64,000 nucleotides of DNA from Adlercreutzia sp. ZJ176 (GCF_011038975.1 NZ_JAAKEC010000009.1:62001-126000); one strand, 5' to 3'. Shown: positions 1-10,497, counted from the stretch's first letter. Numbers and translations: made by a program. The notes: generated by a model from the sequence alone, not told the origin.

Positions 1-102
1 ATCCAGACCGTTTGGGAAGAACAGCCCGGGTTCCAATTGCGTGATGACATCGTGAAGCGTCTGTCCGCGAAAGTCGATCAGGTTCTTTACTATTCTCCGT
101 GA
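1..102 (+). CDS. 3' end of an unidentified gene (partial)
   Basis: The window opens inside a reading frame: from base 1 it reads 33 codons without a stop (IQTVWEEQPGFQL near the start, VDQVLYYSP at the end) and terminates at TGA 100-102. The composition is ordinary coding, with charged residues mixed with hydrophobics, and no other frame looks better. It converges on the AAA ATPase gene, with about 65 bases between the two stops. The fragment is too short to assign to a family. Confidence 0.55.
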   Translation: MQTVWEEQPGFQLRDDIVKRLSAKVDQVLYYSP

Positions 103-167
103 TTGGAGCAGTTAATGGGTGGGCTAGCCGAAACGAGGTTTCAGGTACCTCGCGAGCGGCTTGCGCT

Positions 168-1292
168 TTACTCGATGACTTCCTTGAGGTACTCCCTGAA
201 GCCGGGAAGGCTGAAGCGCAGCTTGCCCCTGAGGCCCTTTTCTATGATGCCGTCCTCCAAGAGGCGCTTCTTGTACGTCGAGACGTGCCCGCTCGACTTG
301 CCGAGGCGGTCGACTAGAGCCGACGAGTCGGTCTCCCCCTCGTCGGCGAGCATGGCACGCAGGAAGTCCACGTCGCCGTCGGACAGCTCGTTGAACGTCG
401 CGTCGAAAACCTGCCGCCGCAGCTCGCCCTGGGCGAGCCTCACGCCAGCTTCGACGCTCTTCTCGGTGATGACGTCCTCGCCGCGCGACGCGCTCCACAT
501 GCGATACCCCACCAGCTGGTACATGAATGGGAACCCGCCCGTCGCCTCGACGGCCCGGGAAAGGGCCGCCTGCCCGATGGCCTTCCCCGCGCCCTCGATC
601 GTCACCACAAACGCTTCCTCAATGTCATGGGCGGGAATGGACCCGAGGTCATGCCGGAACGCACGCCTGAGGAACGAGGTGGACTCGCCCGAGAGGAGCA
701 CCGACACGTTGTAGGGCAGTCCGGCCATGAGAAGCGCCACCTTCCTGCCTTCGCGGACGAAGTGCTGGTACGTGGTCGCAAGCTGGACCATATCGTCAAG
801 ATGGGGGTTGACCTCATCGACGGTTATCAGAAGTCCCGTATCCGTCTGAGCGAGCTGATCGAGCAGCAGGTTCATCTTCGATCGCCAATTCAGCGACGGA
901 TCGGCAACGTTCTCCCAGCTGATGCTCACGAGCCCGCCCACGCCGATGCCGGTAGCCTTCCTCTTCGGAGCCGCCTCGAGCAAGTGGGCAGCTTGCTCGG
1001 TCGCACGCTGCACGATGTCATCGAGCATTCCCGGAACAGCCGTCACGCTCACCGCCACCCAGCCCCTTGACGAAGCCTCGGTGGCGAGGCGGGAAAGCAG
1101 CGCAGTCTTCCCCGTTCCACGCGCTCCAACGAAGATCGATGAGAGGTTCGGATCGCCTTCGCCCACCTCAAAGGCGCAGACCATGTCGCTGATGATGAGC
1201 TCGCGCCCCGCCAGATAGGAGGGGACCTTGCCGAAGACGGGCGTGAAGGGATTGGCAGGCTGGTTGGGGTTCTCCCTTTGAGCTTGAGGCAT
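168..1292 (-). CDS. AAA-type ATPase with C-terminal winged helix
   Basis: This encodes a 374-residue P-loop ATPase. The Walker A motif is GARGTGKTA (about residues 55-63) and the Walker B is LLITVDEV (about 145-152). The middle part resembles the ORC/Cdc6-like AAA_16 group of stand-alone ATP-binding proteins. The last 70 residues look like a winged helix (SSGHVSTYKKRLLEDGIIEKG), so the protein probably binds DNA. Three candidate starts lie close together, GTG 1301, ATG 1298 and ATG 1292; the last sits best behind the GAGGAAGG ribosome site. No partner gene follows, and the role is unknown. The T-rich periodic array at 1337-1435 lies directly in its promoter region and is a plausible binding site for the protein or for its regulator. 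Confidence 0.8.
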   Translation of the reverse strand: MPQAQRENPNQPANPFTPVFGKVPSYLAGRELIISDMVCAFEVGEGDPNLSSIFVGARGTGKTALLSRLATEASSRGWVAVSVTAVPGMLDDIVQRATEQAAHLLEAAPKRKATGIGVGGLVSISWENVADPSLNWRSKMNLLLDQLAQTDTGLLITVDEVNPHLDDMVQLATTYQHFVREGRKVALLMAGLPYNVSVLLSGESTSFLRRAFRHDLGSIPAHDIEEAFVVTIEGAGKAIGQAALSRAVEATGGFPFMYQLVGYRMWSASRGEDVITEKSVEAGVRLAQGELRRQVFDATFNELSDGDVDFLRAMLADEGETDSSALVDRLGKSSGHVSTYKKRLLEDGIIEKGLRGKLRFSLPGFREYLKEVIE

Positions 1293-1336
1293 TGCCATCA
1301 CCTTCCTCGTGCGCTTTTCGCAACTGCTCCGTGCCC

Positions 1337-1435
1337 TTTACGCGCTTTAGCCATTTTTACAGCTTTTAGCGGGTTTTACAAGTTTTAGCGTCCTTTAGAA
1401 CTTTTAGCTTCCTTTAGTTTCTTTAGCATCCTTTG
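1337..1435 (-). repeat. Phased TTTA (TAAA) iteron-like array
   Basis: On the + strand TTTA begins at 1337, 1346, 1356, 1365, 1375, 1384, 1394, 1403, 1413 and 1422, and TTTG at 1432. The intervals alternate strictly 9, 10, 9, 10, giving a 19-bp period with an exact half-period. The bases between are only partly conserved (often GCnnCC after every second unit). The array lies 45-145 bases upstream of the AAA ATPase start. The spacing close to one helical turn puts every unit on nearly the same face of the DNA, as in regulator or initiator iterons. Confidence 0.8.
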
Positions 1436-1468
1436 GCGCTTTGGGCGGAAGAGTCGAGGTGTTTAGCC

Positions 1469-1500
1469 GTGTCAAAAATACTCGGGTTCATTTTTGACAC
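1469..1500. promoter_or_regulatory. Palindrome GTGTCAAAAAT / ATTTTTGACAC
   Basis: Two perfect 11-bp arms (1469-1479 and 1490-1500) are separated by 10 bases. The site is AT-rich, lies just beyond the TTTA array and has no flanking T-run, so it reads more like an operator than a terminator. What binds it is unknown. Confidence 0.5.
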
Positions 1501-1548
1501 AGCCACCACCAGCGTTTTGGTCAGCGTTCATGCAAGATACAAGCGAAA

Positions 1549-1585
1549 GGCGGGGCCGCAGCTTGTATTAAGCTGCGGCCCCGCC
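1549..1585 (-). terminator. Terminator of ettA
   Basis: A perfect 16-bp GC-rich stem (1549-1564 with 1570-1585) has a 5-base loop. On the minus strand it is followed by a TTTCGCTT stretch. It lies about 100 bases past the ettA stop codon. Confidence 0.8.
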
Positions 1586-1686
1586 TCTTTCGACTCTTCT
1601 TCGGCTTTTCCCGGGCGCCCCGCGCCTCCGCGGGCGCCCCCGCGCTTCCCCAGACGCCCCGCGCCTCCGCACGCCCTGTGCTTCGG

Positions 1687-3366
<1,680 letters not shown>

Positions 3367-3488
3367 GCCGAAACTCCTTTGCGATAAGAGACGATTTCTG
3401 AAATTATAATTTGCCTCAACGCACATTCCAATCACGATGCGGCGTTTGCCGCTTCGTTTGCGGAAAGAGCACGTCCGGAAGGGGGCCC

Positions 3489-4349
3489 ATGCGAAGCGGG
3501 AGCGACAACGGCGGGGGCGTCGGCTGCGGGGGCGTCAGCCGCGGGGGCGTCGAGCGCGGGAACGACAGCTGCGAGGGCGTCGGCCGCGAGAGTGCAGGCC
3601 GCGTGCGCGCAGGACGCGAGGGCGCCAGCTGCGGGGGCGTCAGCTGCGGGAACGTCGAGGCGGCCAAGCGCGCGTTGCGCGCGCGGCTCAAGAACGCGCG
3701 GGCGGCCCTGTCGCCCGATGAGCGCGCGGCGGCCGACGCGCGCATCGCCGCGCAGCTGTTCGAGCTGGACGCATGGCGGCGCGCAGACGTGGTGCTTTCG
3801 TACCTGTCGTTCGGATCCGAGGTTGACACGCGCGCGATCATCGAGCGCGCATGGGCGGAGGGCAAGGCGGTGGCGCTGCCGCGCTGCGTGTCGGGCACGC
3901 GCCTCATGCGCTGGCATCGCGTGACCAGCCTCGGCGCACTTGAGCGCAGCGCGTTCGGCGTGGAGGAGCCGCCCGACGACCCCGCCACGCTCGTCGACCC
4001 CGGCACGCTGGCGCCCACGGACACGCCCGCGACCGACGATGCCGGTGTCGCCGGAACTGGTGCCGCCGCAGGTGCCGCCGACGCCGCCAGCACCACCGCG
4101 CCTGCACCCGCAAGCACTCGCAGCCCGCGTGCCCTCGCGCTCGTGCCCGGGCTCGCCTTCGACGCGCAGGGCTTCCGCATCGGCTACGGCGGCGGCTTCT
4201 ACGACGCCTTCCTCGCCGCCTTCCCCGGCACGTCGGTCGGGCTGTGCCGCGAGGCGTCCCTGCTTTCCAGCCTGCGCGCGCAAGACGCGCTCGACGCCCA
4301 CGACAGGCCCGTCGACATCGTGCTCACAGAAGAAGGCGAAACCGCCTGA
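3489..4349 (+). CDS. 5-formyltetrahydrofolate cyclo-ligase
   Basis: The enzyme performs the ATP-dependent conversion of 5-formyl-THF to 5,10-methenyl-THF in folate one-carbon metabolism. Family marks are AKRALRARLKNAR near the start, VVLSYLSFGSEVDT, ALVPGLAFDAQGFRIGYGGG (nucleotide and substrate loop) and the final RPVDIVL. At 286 residues it is longer than the usual 180-200. About 55 N-terminal residues are Gly/Ser/Arg repeats encoded by a degenerate 15-bp GC-rich repeat (3500-3660), and about 45 Ala/Thr/Pro residues interrupt the core between the LGALER segment and ALVPGL. The ATG at 3489 follows GGAAGGGGG. A start inside the repeat cannot be excluded. The gene shares a bidirectional terminator with the formate dehydrogenase gene. 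Confidence 0.88.
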   Translation: MRSGSDNGGGVGCGGVSRGGVERGNDSCEGVGRESAGRVRAGREGASCGGVSCGNVEAAKRALRARLKNARAALSPDERAAADARIAAQLFELDAWRRADVVLSYLSFGSEVDTRAIIERAWAEGKAVALPRCVSGTRLMRWHRVTSLGALERSAFGVEEPPDDPATLVDPGTLAPTDTPATDDAGVAGTGAAAGAADAASTTAPAPASTRSPRALALVPGLAFDAQGFRIGYGGGFYDAFLAAFPGTSVGLCREASLLSSLRAQDALDAHDRPVDIVLTEEGETA

Positions 4350-4360
4350 CCTGCCCTTGC

Positions 4361-4400
4361 GCGAAAAGGCCCCGCACGACGTCGCGCGGGGCCTTTTCGC
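4361..4400. terminator. Bidirectional terminator
   Basis: A 15-bp perfect stem (4361-4375 with 4386-4400) has AAAA on one side and TTTT on the other. It lies between two convergent genes, 12 bases after one stop and 5 bases after the other, and serves both. Confidence 0.88.
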
Positions 4401-4404
4401 TTCC

Positions 4405-7134
4405 CTACTCCTTCGAGAGCCGCACGGCGCACACCTTGTACTCGGGGCACGCGCAGATGGTGTCGAGGCTGTCGATGGTGAGCCAGTTGGCGTTGCCGTC
4501 CTGGAAGTGGAAGGGCATCCACACCTCGCCCGGGTTCGTCTTGTCCGACACGCGGGCCGTGGTCATAATAGACCCGCGGCGGCTCTCCAGGCGCACGCGG
4601 CCGCCGTCATCGACGCCCAAGGAGGCGGCGTCGGCAGCGTTCACCTCGACGAACGACGAGCTGACGATCTCGTTGAGCCCGTCGGTGCGGCCCGTCATGG
4701 CGCAGGCGTTGTAGTGGTACAAGATGCGCCCGGTGGTGAGCATGAGCGGGTACTCCGCGTCCGGCAGCTCGGCTGCGGGCTTGTAGGCCGCCGTGGAGAA
4801 CGCCCCCAGCCCGCGCGTGAACCTCCCCACGTGCATGATGGGCGTGCCGGGATGGTCGGGCCCGGTGCAGGGCCACTGCAGGCCGCGCCCCGCCACCTCG
4901 GGGCCGTCGAGGCGCGCGTGGCTGATGCCGGCGAAGCTCGGGGTGAGCGAGGCGATCTCGTCCATGATCTCGGCCGGCGTGAGGTCGGGCTGCGCGTAGC
5001 CCATGCGCCGCATGATCTCCGAGAAGATCCACGTGTCGGGCCGCGCATCCCCCGACGAGGCCACGGCGCGGCGCACGCGCTGCACACGCCGCTCGGTGTT
5101 GGTGAACGTGCCCTCCTTCTCCGCGTAGCTGATGCCCGGCAGCACCACGTCGGCGTAGGCGGCCGTCTCGGTGAGGAACAGGTCGTCCACCACCAGGAAG
5201 TCGAGCGCCTCGATGCCGCGGATGACGTGGCTGATGTCGGGATCGGTGCGCACCTGGTCCTCGCCGAAGATGAACAGCCCGCGCACCGTGCCCTCGACGG
5301 CCGCGTGGAACACCTGCGTGGCGAACAGGCCCGGCTCGGGCTTGATCTCAACGCCCCAGGCCGCCTCGAACTTCGCGCGCACCTCGGGGTTGGCCACCTT
5401 CTGGTAGCCCGGGAGGTCAGCTGGCGTGGCGCCCATGTCGCACGCGCCCTGCACGTTGTTCTGGCCGCGCAACGGGTTGACGCCGCAGCCGGGTCGGCCC
5501 AGCTTCCCGCAGGTCATGGCCATGTTGCTCATGGACATGACGCCCTCGGTGCCGGTGGAGTGCTCGGTCACGCCCAGGCAGTAGATGATGGGCGCCTGGC
5601 GCGCGGTGGCGTAGAGGCGCGCGGCGGCGCGCAGGTCGTCGGCGCTGATGCGGCAGATCTCGGCCACGCGCTCGGGCGTGCAGTCGGCCACCATGGCCGC
5701 GAACTCCTCGAAGCCCTCGGTGCGGCTCTCGATGAACTCCCGGTCGACGAGGCCCTCCTCGATCATCACGTGGCACATGCCGTTCGCGAACGCCACGTTG
5801 GTGCCGGGGCGCAGCTTCAAGTGCAGGTCAGCCTGCGCCGCCAGCCCGATGTCGCGCGGGTCCACCACGATGAGCTTGGCGCCGCGCTCCACGGCGGCGC
5901 GGATCTGCATGCCCGCCACGGGGTGCGCTTCCTCGGGGTTCGACCCCACCAGCATGATGACCTCCACGTCAGGCGAGGTGATATCGGCGATGGGGTTGGT
6001 CATCGCGCCCGACCCGAGCGTGGTGGCCAGGCCCGCCACGGAAGGCCCGTGGCACACGCGGGCGCAGTTGTCCACGTTGTTCGTGCCGAAGGCGCAGCGC
6101 GCCATCTTCTGGAGCATGTAGACGTCCTCGTTGGTGGAGCGGCTGCAGGCGAAGGCCGCCAGGGCGTCCGGGCCGAAGTCGCGCTTGATCTCGCTGAAGC
6201 GGCGCGCCACCAGGTCAAGCGCCTCGTCCCACGCAGCGGGCTCGAGCTGGCCGGTCGCGCTGTTCCTGACGAGCGGCGTGGTCAGGCGCTCAGGCGACTG
6301 CACGAAGTCGAAGCTGCCCGAGCGGCCCTTCACGCACAAACGGCCGCGGTTGGCGGGGCCGAAGGCAGGCTCGGTGTCGACGATGCGCCCGTCGCGCACG
6401 ACCAGGTTGAACTGGCAGCCCACCGCACAGTGCGGGCAGGTGGTGAGCGTCTTGCTCACCTCCCAGCTGCGGTACTCCCGGCGGCGTTTCAACGTGAGCG
6501 CGCCGGTGGGGCACGCCGCCGCGCAGCACCCGCAGCTCTCGCAGCTCGTCGTCTTCCAGTCGGGGCCGAACGGCGCCTCGATGGTGGTGCGCGGCCCCCG
6601 CTTCGCCGCCTTGAGCGTGTGGTTGCGCGCGAAGCTGTTGCACGCGCCCACGCAGCGCTGGCAGAGGATGCAGAGGTTCGGGTCGTAGGCGAGGAAGGGG
6701 TTGCTGTCGAGCACGGGCTTGCGACGCGGCTCGGCAGGGAACAGAGGCTCGGTGACGCCCACCTCGCGGCACACGTCCTGCAGCTCGCACGAGCCGTTGC
6801 GCGCGCACGAGAAGCAGAAGTTCGTGGAGTTCAGGCCGTGGGCGGACAAGGTGAGCCCGAGCGCGGCCTTGCGCGCGTCGATGACGCGCTGCGTGCCGGT
6901 CTCAACCTGCATGCCCTGCTCGACGGGCGTGTTGCAAGCCGTGACGAGCCCGGGGCGGCCCGCCACCTCGACCGAGCACACGCGGCACGAGCCGATGTCG
7001 TTCACGCCCTTCAGGAAGCACAGCGTGGGAATGCGCACGCCCGCCTTGCGCGCGGCGGCCAGGATGGTGGTGCCTGCCGGCACGCTGACAGGCGAGCCGT
7101 CTACGGTGAGCGTGATCATGGCGACCTCAGACAT
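4405..7134 (-). CDS. Formate dehydrogenase, molybdenum/tungsten catalytic subunit
   Basis: This subunit should oxidise formate (or reduce CO2) at a molybdopterin centre and pass electrons along built-in Fe-S clusters. Domains in order are a 2Fe-2S ferredoxin fold (residues 1-80, GSCRVCSVEVAG), a NuoG-like His-Cys cluster (FCFSCARNGSCELQDVC), two 4Fe-4S motifs (CILCQRCVGAC, CESCGCCAAACP), the 4Fe-4S domain CPHCAVGCQFNLV, and the pterin-binding body to residue 909. The Mo ligand is cysteine in ARVCHGPSV, where the E. coli FdhF enzyme has selenocysteine. The start at 7134 follows AGGGGAGGA and overlaps the upstream gene by 8 bases, so the two are translationally coupled. The architecture matches soluble NAD(P)-dependent formate dehydrogenases. 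Confidence 0.93.
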   Translation of the reverse strand: MSEVAMITLTVDGSPVSVPAGTTILAAARKAGVRIPTLCFLKGVNDIGSCRVCSVEVAGRPGLVTACNTPVEQGMQVETGTQRVIDARKAALGLTLSAHGLNSTNFCFSCARNGSCELQDVCREVGVTEPLFPAEPRRKPVLDSNPFLAYDPNLCILCQRCVGACNSFARNHTLKAAKRGPRTTIEAPFGPDWKTTSCESCGCCAAACPTGALTLKRRREYRSWEVSKTLTTCPHCAVGCQFNLVVRDGRIVDTEPAFGPANRGRLCVKGRSGSFDFVQSPERLTTPLVRNSATGQLEPAAWDEALDLVARRFSEIKRDFGPDALAAFACSRSTNEDVYMLQKMARCAFGTNNVDNCARVCHGPSVAGLATTLGSGAMTNPIADITSPDVEVIMLVGSNPEEAHPVAGMQIRAAVERGAKLIVVDPRDIGLAAQADLHLKLRPGTNVAFANGMCHVMIEEGLVDREFIESRTEGFEEFAAMVADCTPERVAEICRISADDLRAAARLYATARQAPIIYCLGVTEHSTGTEGVMSMSNMAMTCGKLGRPGCGVNPLRGQNNVQGACDMGATPADLPGYQKVANPEVRAKFEAAWGVEIKPEPGLFATQVFHAAVEGTVRGLFIFGEDQVRTDPDISHVIRGIEALDFLVVDDLFLTETAAYADVVLPGISYAEKEGTFTNTERRVQRVRRAVASSGDARPDTWIFSEIMRRMGYAQPDLTPAEIMDEIASLTPSFAGISHARLDGPEVAGRGLQWPCTGPDHPGTPIMHVGRFTRGLGAFSTAAYKPAAELPDAEYPLMLTTGRILYHYNACAMTGRTDGLNEIVSSSFVEVNAADAASLGVDDGGRVRLESRRGSIMTTARVSDKTNPGEVWMPFHFQDGNANWLTIDSLDTICACPEYKVCAVRLSKE

Positions 7135-8965
7135 ACTGGATCCTCCCCTCATCCATCGAGCCGCAGCCGAAGTGGTCGCAGCGCAGGCAGCGCGCGCATT
7201 CCTGCTGGGCTTCCTCAAGCGTCATCTCGACCTCGACGGCCTCGAAGTCGCCCCTCCGCTCGCGCGCGGGGCGCTCGGCGACGTTGACGCGGCCGGTGGG
7301 CGTGCGGTCGTTCGCGCGCGCCGCAGGAGCGCTCACGCCGCAGTCGAGCGTGTGGTGGTACCCCAAATGCTCGTCGATGTTGCGCGCAGCCACCTTGCCG
7401 GCGGCGATGGCGCGGATGACGGTGGCGGGGCCGCTCTGGCAGTCACCGCCGACGAACACGTTGTCGAAGCCGGGCGCCGCCAGCGCGGCGTCGGCGACGA
7501 GGCGGCCGCGGTCAGCCCGCATGCCCGCCTCCTCGAAGGGCGCGCTCACGACGTCCTGCCCCACGGCGAGCAGGATGACGTCGGCCTCGATGCGCCGTTC
7601 GGGCTTGCAAGCGTCGAGCGGCGCCGGCCGGCCGCCGCGCACGGGCCCGATCATCTGCGGCTGCGTGACAAGCGCGCTCACGCGGCCCCGCTCGTCCACC
7701 TCGACGCGCACGGGCGACTCGAGCGTGATCATCTCCACGCCCTCGGCGACGGCGCTCTCGACCTCAGCGCGCAGGGCGGTCATGTCCTCCAGCCTCCGGC
7801 GGTACGCGATCGACACCTCCTCGGCGCCGGCGCGCACGACGGTGCGGGCGCAGTCCATGGCCACGTTCCCGCCGCCGATGACGACCACCTTCTTGCCCGA
7901 GAGGTCGGGGCATTCGCCGTCTCCGATGGCGCCAAGCAGCTCGACGGCCGACATGACGCCCTCGGCCTCGACGTTCTCCAGGCGCAGCGGCTTGGCCGCG
8001 TGCGCCCCGATCGACACGTACACCGCGTCGTACTCGTCAGACAGGCGCCGCAGCTCGCGGGCGTCGACGCAGGCGCCCGTGTGCACGGTTATGTCCCCCG
8101 CGCCCAAGATGGCGCGGACGTCCTCGTCGAGGCGCTCGCGCGGAAAGCGGTAGGCGGGGATGCCGTAGCGCATCATGCCGCCGAGCTGGGCGTGCATCTC
8201 GAACACGTCGACCGCGTGCCCCATGAGCGCCGCGTAGTACGCGCACGTGAGCCCGGAGGGGCCGCCGCCCACCACCGCGATGCGCCGCCCCGTCGGCGGC
8301 AGCGCCGGCGGCGTGGCGCAGCGGTCAGCGGGCGCCTGGTCGCAGGCGAACTTCTTGATGCCGCGGATGTTGAGCGGCGCGTCGATGAGCGCGCGGCGGC
8401 AGCGGGCCTCGCAGGGGTGCTCGCACACGAACGCGCAGGCTGTCGGGAACGGGTTGTCCTTGCGCACCATGTTCACGGCGCCCTCGTAGTCCCCCTCGCC
8501 CACCAGAGCGATGTAGGCGGGGATGTTCACGTGCGCCGGGCAGTCGGTCTCGCAGGGAAGCGTCTGGCCCACGCCGGCTTGGCAGCGACCCTGGCCCACG
8601 TGGCTGGCATACTCGTCCGCGAAGGCGTCGAGCCCGTCGAGCACCGCCTGCCCCGCCTCGTAGCCGATGGCGCAGTCGGACGCGTCGCGCGCGAGCGCCG
8701 CCAGGACGCGCACCTGGTCGAGGTCGGCGGGGCCGGCCTCGCCGTCGCGCACGCGGCGCAGAAGGTCGGCGAGCTGCGGCAGGCCGTCGCGGCAGGGAAC
8801 GCACTTGCCGCAGGTCTGGGCGGCGGCAGCCTCGAGCAGCGACACCTGCATCGCCACGGGGCAGGTGCCGGGAGGCGTTGACGCGATGCGCCGCGCGAAT
8901 CGGTCGAGCTGCGCGACGACGCGGGCGTCGTCAGCCGCACGCGGTTCAATGGAAAGGACGCTCAT
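7127..8965 (-). CDS. NuoF-tail / GltD-like flavoprotein, electron partner of formate dehydrogenase
   Basis: The protein is a 612-residue fusion. The first 110 residues match the C-terminal 4Fe-4S domain of NuoF/HoxF (CGKCVPCRDG and a following Cys). Next comes the Fe-S segment of glutamate synthase small subunits (CETDCPAHVNIP, CEHPCEARCRR), then two dinucleotide folds (VVGGGPSGLTCAYY for FAD, VIGGGNVAMDCAR for NAD(P)H). A C-terminal cysteine group (CARCLRCDHFGC) may hold one more cluster. It probably moves electrons between NAD(P)H and the catalytic subunit. There is no FMN/NADH-binding NuoF core, so the GltD-like part must bind the nucleotide. The start at 8965 follows GGAGGA; an in-frame ATG at 8983 is possible. 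Confidence 0.85.
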   Translation of the reverse strand: MSVLSIEPRAADDARVVAQLDRFARRIASTPPGTCPVAMQVSLLEAAAAQTCGKCVPCRDGLPQLADLLRRVRDGEAGPADLDQVRVLAALARDASDCAIGYEAGQAVLDGLDAFADEYASHVGQGRCQAGVGQTLPCETDCPAHVNIPAYIALVGEGDYEGAVNMVRKDNPFPTACAFVCEHPCEARCRRALIDAPLNIRGIKKFACDQAPADRCATPPALPPTGRRIAVVGGGPSGLTCAYYAALMGHAVDVFEMHAQLGGMMRYGIPAYRFPRERLDEDVRAILGAGDITVHTGACVDARELRRLSDEYDAVYVSIGAHAAKPLRLENVEAEGVMSAVELLGAIGDGECPDLSGKKVVVIGGGNVAMDCARTVVRAGAEEVSIAYRRRLEDMTALRAEVESAVAEGVEMITLESPVRVEVDERGRVSALVTQPQMIGPVRGGRPAPLDACKPERRIEADVILLAVGQDVVSAPFEEAGMRADRGRLVADAALAAPGFDNVFVGGDCQSGPATVIRAIAAGKVAARNIDEHLGYHHTLDCGVSAPAARANDRTPTGRVNVAERPARERRGDFEAVEVEMTLEEAQQECARCLRCDHFGCGSMDEGRIQYV

Positions 8966-9208
8966 GGGATCCTCCGATCTCATCTCGCTTCCTGCACGGT
9001 GAAGTACGTGAACTGCTTGAAATGCGTGTAACTCTAGCCGCTCGCCCGCCTCATCCGCGCGGCGCTTGGGGAGTTCGGTCGACTTCGGCCCGCGAACGAG
9101 CACACGGCGCCCGCGAGCGCTACCGCGCGCAGCGCCGACGAGAGTCCCCGCATCCCAAGTGCTCCCCCAAATGCGCAGCGCCGCCGCTTTCCCAGGCGCC
9201 CGCGAACG

Positions 9209-10492
9209 CTACCGCGCGTCGCTGAGCGCCACGTCGATCAGGTACCCGCCGCCCTCTTCGCACTCGTACACGAACGAGCACGTCATCACGCGCAGGGGCT
9301 CGCCGTCCGTGCGCACGGCACCCGCGAGCACGCCCGCGAAGCGCGGCGGGAACGCGAGCGAGCACTCCTCGGCGTCCTCCATGAAGTCGCGACAACCCGC
9401 GTCCTCGAGCAGGCGGCGCGCCACGTCCACATCGGGCCCGAACACCTTCGCCGTCTTCAGGAAGAAGTCGCCCTCGTCGAACTCGACGCAGGGGTGAACG
9501 TGCGCGGCGCGCTCGTTCTTCTGGCGCATCTCGCTGCGGTGCTTGTTGTCGAGCGAGCAGTAGTGCAGGCCGAGGCCGAGCCCCTCGTCAAGCGCCCAAA
9601 CCATGAGCTCCAAGATCAGCTCCTCGGAGCCTGCCACGGCGAGCCCGCCCGAGTAGCCGTAGTCGTACATCACGTCGAACGGCGGGTTCTTCAGCGTGAG
9701 CCCGCGGCGCGCGAACTCGTCCCAGTTGGCAAACGGGAAGCAGAACTCGAGCAGGTTGATGCCGTCGATGCCCACCTCCTCGAAGCGGCGCAGCAGGTCC
9801 TGCATGTGGGCCTTCGCGCCGGGGATCACGGGCATCTCCACCATGACCGAGGGGATGTGGCGCTTGGCGAGCGCCATGGCGGCCAGCACGCGCTCCTGCT
9901 GCTCGGGCGCGTCGTCGTCCTTCACGCTGAAGCGGATCTCGTCGAGCCCTGCGTCGCGCAAAAGCGCCGCGCTCTTTTCGGTCAGCAGGTCGCCCGAGGT
10001 GTACATGCGCTTGTGCGCGCCGGGCCACAGCTCGCCGGCGCGGCGCAGGAGCGCCAGCGCGTTGTCCAGGTCGAGCAGGGGCTCACCGCCCGTGAGGCCC
10101 ACGCAGGCGAGCGCGTCGTTCTCGGCGGCCGATCGGCTCAATCCCTCCTCCCACGGGCAGCCCTCGTGGAAGAACTTCTCGTAGTCGGGCTGGTTGCGGT
10201 TGAAGCAGAAGTAGCAGTCGCGATGGCACCGGAACGTGGTGGAAAACGTCTCCGACCCGCGGTTGCCCGTGCACTCCACGCACGCGGGCGACAGGTGCCC
10301 CACCGACAGCGAGGCGCCGGCGTTGCGCGCCTTCACGCCGCGCGCGGCCAGCTCGGCGCGCAGCTCGGCGCAGCGCGCCTGGCCCGCGCCCGCCTCCGCG
10401 AACACGAGCCCCTTCTCCTCGAGCGCCTTCACGTAGCGTTCGCCCACGGCGGCGTACTCCGCGAGTGCCTTGTCCAAAGCAGCGTTTCCCAT
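9209..10492 (-). CDS. Radical SAM protein
   Basis: This is a 427-residue radical SAM enzyme with the cluster motif CHRDCYFC (CX3CX2C, about residue 90), preceded by SPACVECTGNRGSETFS. GGEPLLD (the GGE SAM-binding motif) follows. Later cysteines (HYCSLDNKH, HPCVEF) could hold extra metal, but no SPASM pattern is clear. The substrate is unknown. It begins 5 bases after the upp stop codon, so the two are probably co-transcribed; a link to uracil salvage is only suggested by position. The family could be a peptide or protein activase, but nothing in the window decides this. Confidence 0.8.
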   Translation of the reverse strand: MGNAALDKALAEYAAVGERYVKALEEKGLVFAEAGAGQARCAELRAELAARGVKARNAGASLSVGHLSPACVECTGNRGSETFSTTFRCHRDCYFCFNRNQPDYEKFFHEGCPWEEGLSRSAAENDALACVGLTGGEPLLDLDNALALLRRAGELWPGAHKRMYTSGDLLTEKSAALLRDAGLDEIRFSVKDDDAPEQQERVLAAMALAKRHIPSVMVEMPVIPGAKAHMQDLLRRFEEVGIDGINLLEFCFPFANWDEFARRGLTLKNPPFDVMYDYGYSGGLAVAGSEELILELMVWALDEGLGLGLHYCSLDNKHRSEMRQKNERAAHVHPCVEFDEGDFFLKTAKVFGPDVDVARRLLEDAGCRDFMEDAEECSLAFPPRFAGVLAGAVRTDGEPLRVMTCSFVYECEEGGGYLIDVALSDAR

Positions 10493-10497
10493 GGCGC

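Noticed and set aside
6060-6080. Selenocysteine in formate dehydrogenase
   Set aside because: The Mo-ligand codon is a plain Cys codon; there is no in-frame TGA.
3940-7287. 1,115-codon open frame opposite the formate dehydrogenase genes, and similar long frames (1678-2880, 13766-15268, 29473-30717)
   Set aside because: They are His/Arg/Ala-rich, lie antisense to clear genes and arise from GC-skewed third codon positions.
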